18,985 nt of DNA, taken from the NCBI GenBank assembly GCA_020431945.1, contig JAGQHH010000307.1, forward strand, positions 1-18,985, in the 5' to 3' direction. The DNA comes from Cyanobacteria bacterium HKST-UBA02. Lineage in GTDB: Bacteria > Cyanobacteriota > Vampirovibrionia > Obscuribacterales > Obscuribacteraceae. The notes beneath the pieces were generated by a model. It did not search any database. It was not told the DNA's origin and saw only the letters and a program-made list of their open reading frames with translations. Each line of letters opens with the position of its first letter. Positions within the stretch are counted from its first letter, which is position 1. Shown piece after piece: positions 13,919 through 18,985 of this stretch. The translations under genes were made by a program, and so were the position numbers.

Positions 13919-16291
13919 ATGCCTGACAATCCTCTACTACAACTAGCCAGCGATCCCATCAATAATCCCAAGAAATCGGGAGCCCATGCCGGCGCCGGTA
14001 TGGAAATCTTCGGAAGCGCTGCTGCCGAATTGCCCGGAGCAGCCCGAGATCTGGCTCTGGAGGCCTGGCACCATCCTATTGATGCCATCGCCGACTCGGC
14101 GCGGACAGTGGTGGTATCCGGCGTAATCGGCGGCGGACTGGGCTATATTCTTCCGGCTAAAGGTCCGGCGGCCCTTGCCGTAGCCGCGGCTTTCACGGTC
14201 CCGGCAGTCTGGCACGCCGGCAAACGCCTCTTCGGAGCCTATTCGGACTCCCTGGAGCCCGGCGCCGACACTGACGCCATTGCCAGAGGTCTGGCCCGAG
14301 ATACGATTTCGGGAAGCTATCATTTCGCCCTCTCCATGGCCGGAGGCTATAAAGGCGCCGAATACGGCTCCGAGCTAGCCACTGCCAGCGGCATGGCGGG
14401 ACGTGTGGCCCAGACAAGCCAGAGAGCCATCCTCAGCGCCGAGAATAGAGGTATGTTCGCCCTGCGCTCGATGCTGGGCAAAGAGCCGATTATCCCGCAA
14501 GGTCCTGCATCTCCGAAGTTTCCCGGGGGCGAGATCCATACCGAAGTAGGCGGCAATATCGCCAACACCACCCTCGATTCGAGACTTTCAGGGAGCGGAC
14601 AGAGCCTGAGCAAGCCGGACATCCTTCCCGAAGAGCTGCCTTTCCTGCAGCGCAAGATGGCTATCGCCAACCGGCGCCTGGATCAGTGGACCCTCAGCCA
14701 GGGGAAAGGCCAGGGACCGGAAGAAATGGATATCTTCCTGGGCTCCACCCATGGTCACTCCCGCCGCAGCGACGGCATCGGAGAGCCCCCGGAGCTCTAT
14801 GCCAGATCGAAAGAAGCCGGTCAGGATTTCACCGCCATCACCGACCACAACCACGCCACGGCACGCAAAGGTGTGCCGAAGGACGGACCGAGAGCCGAAG
14901 ACCAGGCAGGCACTCCCACCATCGCCGAAGATCCGGCTCTTTATGCCCAGACTTTCGCCGAAGCCGAAGCAGCCACAGTTCCCGGCGAATATGTCGGACT
15001 CGTGGGTATCGAGCTTGGCACTATCGGCAAAGTAGGCGGGCACGGACACAACCATATCGATTTCGTCGGACCGGTGGATGCTCCTCTGAGTCCTCAAATC
15101 CACGGCGCCGCCAACTATCTCTCCGCTCTGGAAGGTAAGACCGGTCGCCCCCTGAGACTTGCAGACATTCCCAAAGAAGAGCTGCCGGGGCTTCTCGAGC
15201 AGATGAAGATCGAATCCATAGCTCCCGAGCGTCTCGGCGGCGTCAATCATATAAACCTTTTCGAGGTGCCCACCTTCTTCGAGTCGGTCAAACCTGCCAA
15301 ATCAGGGCGCGGTCTTTTCCAGCGTTTCATCGGCGAAACCGGCGAATATCAAATCACCATGCCTGAAGTAGTGAAGATCAACGACGGGGACTTCAAGACC
15401 CTGGCTGCACATCTTTCCAATCTTAAAGACACCACCGGCGGAAGACCGGTCGTCCAGCTCAACCATCCTCGCTACCGGGCGGACGAGAATCCCAATTTGC
15501 CGCGCTCGGATCGGGGCCGGGATTTCGGTCAAAAAGCTTTCCGGAGCCAGAAAGAATGGCGCGATCAATTCGTCGATCCTTATGTAAGGCAGATCGAGTT
15601 GATCAAGGGCGGCGCCCTCACCCCGGAGCCGGTGGATGTCGTGCCTGCCGGTCATATCGACCCCACCAGTTTTGCCGGCTATATAGACAAAGGCGTGCAC
15701 GCCAGCCCCACATTCGGAAGGGACTTCCATTTCGGAGATCCCGTAGGGAACCCCGGAGCTACAGGCATTCTAGCCCGCTATCTGGACAAGCCCAATCTCA
15801 TGGACGCCCTCAGACAGAGAAGAACCTTTGCCACCACCAATGGTGAGAAGCTCCAGGGCACTCTCTGGGGCAATGACGTACACCCCATGGGAAGCATTCT
15901 CGATCAGGCAGCTGCACCGGAGCTTTCGCTGACCGTCAAGGTATCCGGCGACGTGGCACCGGACGCCACCTACAAAGTAAAAATTCTCGGCGATCGCAAG
16001 ATCGGCGACAAAAAGCTCGCCGAAGTCATAGACGAAGTGGACGTGACCGGCGCCGAGTTGCTTCAAAGCAACGGCAGCGTCTCCTTCGATCCGATCAACC
16101 ATGTGCTCGGTCATAAATCAGCCTATTATGCCGAAATCAATCGAACCGACCCGATAACCGGACATACCGACAAGATGTGGACCGCTCCGATCTGGGTGGA
16201 GCCCCTCACCGGAGAGGGCCATTCCCTGATGTTCCGGAGCATTGCCGGCAACACCGGCAATATGTATTACGACAGCCTCAGGCATCGTTGA
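13919..16291 (+). CDS. CehA/McbA-type PHP-domain metallohydrolase with hydrophobic N-terminal region, 790 aa
   Basis: Residues of about 64-98 are hydrophobic and Gly/Ala-rich (VVVSGVIGGGLGYI, then ALAVAAAFTVPAVW), probably two membrane-associated helices with no cleaved signal. From about 270 the PHP metal-site motifs appear: His278-x-His280 (GSTHGHS), Asp309-His310 with His312 (TDHNH), Glu365 (GIELG), His379 in GHNHI, His516 (LNHPR) and Asp602-x-His604. The RRTFATTNG segment (634-642) is typical of CehA/McbA relatives. The final 130 residues look like a beta domain. The enzyme likely hydrolyses a phosphate or amide/ester bond in an unknown substrate. At 790 aa it is much longer than a minimal PHP protein. 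ATG 13919 has no Shine-Dalgarno; 124 nt separate it from the Abi-like gene, with no clear terminator. Confidence 0.87.
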   Translation: MPDNPLLQLASDPINNPKKSGAHAGAGMEIFGSAAAELPGAARDLALEAWHHPIDAIADSARTVVVSGVIGGGLGYILPAKGPAALAVAAAFTVPAVWHAGKRLFGAYSDSLEPGADTDAIARGLARDTISGSYHFALSMAGGYKGAEYGSELATASGMAGRVAQTSQRAILSAENRGMFALRSMLGKEPIIPQGPASPKFPGGEIHTEVGGNIANTTLDSRLSGSGQSLSKPDILPEELPFLQRKMAIANRRLDQWTLSQGKGQGPEEMDIFLGSTHGHSRRSDGIGEPPELYARSKEAGQDFTAITDHNHATARKGVPKDGPRAEDQAGTPTIAEDPALYAQTFAEAEAATVPGEYVGLVGIELGTIGKVGGHGHNHIDFVGPVDAPLSPQIHGAANYLSALEGKTGRPLRLADIPKEELPGLLEQMKIESIAPERLGGVNHINLFEVPTFFESVKPAKSGRGLFQRFIGETGEYQITMPEVVKINDGDFKTLAAHLSNLKDTTGGRPVVQLNHPRYRADENPNLPRSDRGRDFGQKAFRSQKEWRDQFVDPYVRQIELIKGGALTPEPVDVVPAGHIDPTSFAGYIDKGVHASPTFGRDFHFGDPVGNPGATGILARYLDKPNLMDALRQRRTFATTNGEKLQGTLWGNDVHPMGSILDQAAAPELSLTVKVSGDVAPDATYKVKILGDRKIGDKKLAEVIDEVDVTGAELLQSNGSVSFDPINHVLGHKSAYYAEINRTDPITGHTDKMWTAPIWVEPLTGEGHSLMFRSIAGNTGNMYYDSLRHR

Positions 16292-16599
16292 GGAAACACC
16301 TCTTTACATCTTGAAAATTAATCAAGCCCGTAACTGGGACGGCATCGGCGTTGCCAGGAGAAGAATGTGTCCACGATGGATGTGTTTTGCATATATCCGT
16401 TTAGGCAGAATGCCTTCGTGGAATGATAGATCTGGACTCTGACTTTAGAACCGATATTTATGATCTAAGGCTCAGACCAATGCCTACTTGCAAGCTGGCA
16501 TACCAGCTACGCGTTCGAGGTCACGAGGGTCCAAATAAAGGCGCCTCCATCACTATAGATTAGTGATCTAGTTATGTAGTGCTGGCTGCCTGCCAAAAC

Positions 16600-16627
16600 T
16601 CTCTGAACCGTAGCAACGGCTCAGAGA
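16600..16627 (+). promoter_or_regulatory. Strong hairpin in the leader of the zinc-ribbon gene
   Basis: TCTCTGA pairs with TCAGAGA, then one A-C mismatch, then CCGT pairs with ACGG around a four-base loop AGCA. That makes eleven base pairs in 28 nt. There is no T tract after it, and it sits about 57 nt before the ATG at 16684, so it is more like a leader structure than a terminator. No known riboswitch was recognised. Confidence 0.5.
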
Positions 16628-16658
16628 CGCTGCATAGTGGCGATTGCTCGTCGAATTT

Positions 16659-16682
16659 AGAAGAAGAGGAGGAGGAAGAGGA
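16659..16682 (+). promoter_or_regulatory. Polypurine ribosome binding site
   Basis: A 24-nt run of A and G with several overlapping copies of AGGAGG-like sequence directly before the ATG of the zinc-ribbon gene. It is the strongest Shine-Dalgarno in the window and decides the start codon. Confidence 0.7.
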
Positions 16683-16683
16683 T

Positions 16684-16929
16684 ATGAACGCAACCCAAAA
16701 GACGGCAAAAGCGAAGAAGGAAAAGAGCCTGCAGGGCGAATACTGCGGCATCAAGCCTGTCTTCGAGTACTGGTGCCTGGACTGTGACAAGTTCTTCAAC
16801 AGCAAGGACTTGCTTCATGCGTGCCCGGACTGCCAATCGAGCATAAAAGACAATCTTGTCCAGATCTATATGGAACATGATCCGGAGCCCGAGATACTCA
16901 GAAAAATGAGCGATTATCTAGCCGGTTGA
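16684..16929 (+). CDS. Small zinc-ribbon protein, 81 aa
   Basis: Lys-rich start (residues 7-14), then Cys31-x-x-Cys34 and Cys47-x-x-Cys50 (WCLDC and HACPDC), a compact zinc ribbon of the sort seen in small regulators and rubredoxin-like proteins. The C-terminal helix is acidic (MEHDPEPEILRKMSDYLAG). Its binding partner is unknown. ATG 16684 follows an unusually long polypurine tract (about 16659-16682) that includes AGGAGGAGGAAGAGG and would be a very strong ribosome site. A longer frame from 16579 would translate the leader hairpin and a poly-Glu stretch made from that tract, so I reject it. It ends before a strong terminator. Confidence 0.8.
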   Translation: MNATQKTAKAKKEKSLQGEYCGIKPVFEYWCLDCDKFFNSKDLLHACPDCQSSIKDNLVQIYMEHDPEPEILRKMSDYLAG

Positions 16930-16954
16930 GAATCTGTACGAAGGCACAAGTAAT

Positions 16955-16991
16955 AAATGGGTCTGTCACCTGGAGGGACAGACCCTATTTG
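16955..16991 (+). terminator. Rho-independent terminator after the zinc-ribbon gene
   Basis: Nine perfect base pairs, GGGTCTGTC with GACAGACCC, around a nine-base loop, flanked by AAAT and (T)ATTT that can extend the stem and give a short T-rich tail. It lies 29 nt after the stop of the zinc-ribbon gene and before the caspase-like gene. Confidence 0.8.
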
Positions 16992-17029
16992 TTATCATCT
17001 CATCTAAACACTTAAGCCCGGGGTAACTT

Positions 17030-18601
17030 TTGAAAATCTCAGCCAGAACAATCCTGTCGATCGCGGCCCTGGGCTTGCTCTTCCCTGTGCAGGCCCTGGC
17101 CCAGTCCCGACCCGTGGATGACAAATGGGCCCTGGTGGTGGGCATCAGCCGTTTCAAAGATCCGAGCATGAATCTCAACTTCCCGGCCAAGGATGCCTCG
17201 GACTTTCGAGACTTCCTGATCAAAGAAGCTCATTTCGCTCCGGATCATGTCAAACTGATCACCAACGAGCAGGCCACCAGAGCCCGAATTCTCACAGAGA
17301 TCGGCGATACATGGCTACCTCATGCCGCCGGACCCAATGACCTGGTCCTCATTTATATGTCCAGTCATGGCAGCCCCTCCCAGATGGACAACGAGGGATT
17401 CAACTATCTTGTCGCCCATGACACCAAAAAAGATCAGCTCTATGCCACCGGCATCAGGCTCGAGAACCTTGCTGAAACAATCAAAGAAAGAGTGCACTGC
17501 GACCGCACCGTAATCATCCTCGATGCCTGCCATTCCGGTGCCGCCCGGGCGAAAGCCGGGGGCAAGAGCCTGGTGCGCCAGGGCAATTTCGACATCGGAC
17601 AGATACCAATGGGCAAAGGGCTGATGCTCATCTGCTCGAGCCAGCCCCAGGAAGTATCCTGGGAATCCAAGAATTATCAAAACGGTGTCTTCACCAAACA
17701 GCTCATGGACGGGCTCAAGTACAGAGGCGAATTCACCAGGCTCGGCGAAGCATTTACCTATATGAAAGACAAGGTGCAGACAGAAGTGCTCCGGGACCGG
17801 GGACAGCTCCAGACTCCCATCGTGCGCAGCGCCTGGAAAGGAGACGACATCGTGATCGCAGCCCGCCCGGCAAAGCCCAAGCCGGGTCTGCCCGAGACCC
17901 AGACAACCGAGCCAGCGCCACCAGAGCCACCTCAGACAATAGCCATGAGCACCGGCTCCCAGACCATCGCTCCGCCTGTCAATGTCGCCACCATAGGCGG
18001 TCAGAATGTTGCAGTCAAGCTCCTCGACCGTGTGGCCATCCTGCCTGTCACCGGTCCCAACGAGATCATCCTGGACGATATATGGAAAGGATTCGCCCAG
18101 AAAGACAATATCGATGTGCCAAGGCGCCTGACCGAGGTGGGCTTCCGGCCGACGATTCAACAAGTGGTGAAAAAACGTCTCGCCAAATATCTGAAAGGCA
18201 AACCGGTTTTCTCCCTCGAATTTGCCGGTGAGAAAGGAAGCGGAACCTCTGACGAGGAGCTCATGACCATCGACCGCAATGCCATCTGCTCCGGTCCCGG
18301 CGTCTACAACTGGCAGGCCGCCGGCAACCTCAGCCAGGCGAAATATCTGGTGGAGATAACCATCCACGACATATTCTTCGAGGATCAGATGGGACACGAT
18401 CTGGCCGGTGCCAGAATCTCGGCCAAGCTAGTCTCGGGGGAGACCGGCGAGGTGCTCTGGCTCCAGAAGAAAAAGAAATTCAGCCGCATAACCATGGCCT
18501 GTCACGACGACTCGATATTTGCCGAGGTGCGCAATTTCATCCCCAATGAGATTGCCGCTGCCATAGCCAAGCCCATCGCCAGCCTGATCAAAGATCAATA
18601 G
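17030..18601 (+). CDS. Secreted caspase-like (peptidase C14) protein, 523 aa
   Basis: Signal peptide at about residues 1-24 (KISARTILSIAALGLLFPVQALA). Residues 32-275 form a caspase-fold domain: WALVVGISRF, the catalytic His113 in SSHG and the catalytic Cys167 in DACHSG. The dyad is intact, so it is a likely active cysteine protease of the metacaspase/orthocaspase type, cleaving after basic residues in relatives. A Pro/Thr/Glu linker follows (about 280-305). The C-terminal domain (about 325-520, VAVKLLDRVAILPV, KYLVEITIHD, AKLVSGETGEVLW) looks like a beta-rich outer-surface domain; CsgG-like assembly proteins share this style, but the match is weak. The start is TTG 17030, since no ATG would keep the signal peptide. 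GGGG lies about 9 nt upstream. Confidence 0.92.
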   Translation: MKISARTILSIAALGLLFPVQALAQSRPVDDKWALVVGISRFKDPSMNLNFPAKDASDFRDFLIKEAHFAPDHVKLITNEQATRARILTEIGDTWLPHAAGPNDLVLIYMSSHGSPSQMDNEGFNYLVAHDTKKDQLYATGIRLENLAETIKERVHCDRTVIILDACHSGAARAKAGGKSLVRQGNFDIGQIPMGKGLMLICSSQPQEVSWESKNYQNGVFTKQLMDGLKYRGEFTRLGEAFTYMKDKVQTEVLRDRGQLQTPIVRSAWKGDDIVIAARPAKPKPGLPETQTTEPAPPEPPQTIAMSTGSQTIAPPVNVATIGGQNVAVKLLDRVAILPVTGPNEIILDDIWKGFAQKDNIDVPRRLTEVGFRPTIQQVVKKRLAKYLKGKPVFSLEFAGEKGSGTSDEELMTIDRNAICSGPGVYNWQAAGNLSQAKYLVEITIHDIFFEDQMGHDLAGARISAKLVSGETGEVLWLQKKKKFSRITMACHDDSIFAEVRNFIPNEIAAAIAKPIASLIKDQ

Positions 18602-18985
18602 CTAGGAGACCTCCCGGCGCTCACCCTTATCGTCGATGAGATAGCTGCCGGCAGGCAGTTTCTTCCCGGAAAGCAAATCGAAAACCACCGGAGTAAGATC
18701 AGGGAGCACCCCCGGCGGTGCATCAATGGCTATCAAGCCGAACTCGCGATCGTCCTTCTGCGGAAATTTACCCCGGCTCGATATCATGTTGTAGGGCGCT
18801 CCTTTGTTTGTCAGAGCCGTGGTGACATCGGCGAAAAGCACATCGAGATTAAAGCCCCTGTCTAAGAGCGGCACATAAACGAGAATCCTGGGTAGATCTC
18901 GATCTCCTGTGGGATGGCTGCCGGCTTCGATGAAATTCTGCTTCCAGAGTGCCGTTTTCTTGCGCAGGAGCTCCGCATCTTTTTT
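18602..18985 (-). CDS. Unrecognised protein, C-terminal 127 residues (5' end beyond window)
   Basis: The frame is open from the right edge to a TAG stop at 18602-18604. The visible part has a Lys/Leu-rich helix (AELLRKKTALWKQN), a strand PRILVYVPLL, a segment VLFADVTTALTNKGAPYNMI and the acidic strand FGLIAIDAPPGV. It ends in a charged tail (YLIDDKGERREVS). No family was recognised and no catalytic motif is seen. The GTG at 18874 could be read as a start but the frame continues upstream without a stop, so the gene is longer. Its stop directly abuts the stop of the caspase-like gene. Confidence 0.7.
   Translation of the reverse strand, partial: KKDAELLRKKTALWKQNFIEAGSHPTGDRDLPRILVYVPLLDRGFNLDVLFADVTTALTNKGAPYNMISSRGKFPQKDDREFGLIAIDAPPGVLPDLTPVVFDLLSGKKLPAGSYLIDDKGERREVS

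Larger units (their letters stand above)
16292..16683. other. 392-nt non-coding stretch
   Basis: No gene is supported here. It contains a weak GAGG/CCTC hairpin directly after the PHP stop (16290-16305), a second small hairpin CTTGA/TCAAG (about 16310-16326), a strong hairpin at 16600-16627 and the polypurine run before the zinc-ribbon gene. A GTTCGAG string near 16513 prompted a tRNA check, but no cloverleaf fits. The base composition is more A/T-rich than the surrounding genes. It is probably the 3' end of the PHP transcript plus a long leader for the next gene. Confidence 0.6.

Noticed and set aside
16470..16560. Possible tRNA around a GTTCGAG string
   Set aside because: No acceptor or anticodon stems could be paired into a cloverleaf.
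16579..16683. N-terminal extension of the zinc-ribbon protein
   Set aside because: It would translate a strong hairpin and turn the purine-rich ribosome site into poly-Glu; ATG 16684 is far better placed.
17315..18397. 360-aa frame on the minus strand
   Set aside because: Antisense to the caspase-like gene with its intact His/Cys dyad.
1..18985. TGA read as an amino acid throughout (altered genetic code)
   Set aside because: Many genes here (for example at 575, 2700, 5755, 6691, 10541, 13794, 16291) end properly at TGA.

Overview
This is a moderately GC-rich bacterial chromosome segment with no tRNA, rRNA, insertion sequence, phage gene or CRISPR array that I can recognise. It is gene-dense. 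It holds 14 complete protein genes, two genes cut by the window edges (a methyltransferase at the left, an unrecognised gene at the right) and two small genes (43 and 81 aa). Several exported proteins have Sec-type signal peptides, and TPR proteins recur. Secreted TPR proteins ending in a 'YA.LL...R..EA..L..R...I+G' tail, together with the glycine-rich membrane/PHP protein, remind me of non-photosynthetic Cyanobacteriota relatives (Vampirovibrionia/Obscuribacterales). That is a tentative impression, not a demonstrated assignment.

Region 1 (1-4117, minus strand) is the most notable part: a compact apparent six-gene operon read from 4117 towards 1. The order is a GrdB-like selenoprotein (3314-4117, with an in-frame TGA at 3620-3622 that I interpret as selenocysteine in a U-P-I-C motif), a stand-alone TusA-like protein (3068-3298), a DsrE-like protein (2700-3068), a fusion of a TusA-like domain to the zinc-binding catalytic half of MetE (1205-2713), a secreted TPR protein (575-1195) and a SAM-dependent methyltransferase (1-578, partial). 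The genes overlap or are separated by 15 nt or less. The first four share thiol/selenol redox, persulfide-carrier and thiol-methylation themes. I infer a sulfur/selenium relay that may end in thiol or selenol methylation; the substrate is unknown.

Region 2 (4173-5755): a secreted TPR-plus-HELGH metallopeptidase-like protein faces the end of a three-gene minus-strand set, overlapping its last gene by 4 nt. That set (6541-5201) encodes a coiled-coil protein, a 43-aa membrane protein and a secreted beta-rich protein. Region 3 (6691-9525): a full-length M16 zinc peptidase with its own terminator. Region 4 (9627-11848): an NDUFA9-like atypical SDR and a second secreted TPR protein. Region 5 (11852-13794): a secreted Q/P-repeat, glycine-zipper protein, divergent from an AbiJ_NTD3/TIGR02391 (Abi/HEPN-like) protein whose RNxxxH motif has lost its histidine. 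Region 6 (13919-16929): a large CehA/McbA-type PHP metallohydrolase with a hydrophobic N-terminal region, then a 392-nt leader with a strong hairpin and a polypurine tract before an 81-aa zinc-ribbon protein. Region 7 (16955-18985): a strong terminator, a secreted caspase-like (C14) protein and a partial convergent gene.

TGA serves as an ordinary stop for many genes here, so the in-frame TGA at 3620 is not explained by a changed genetic code.
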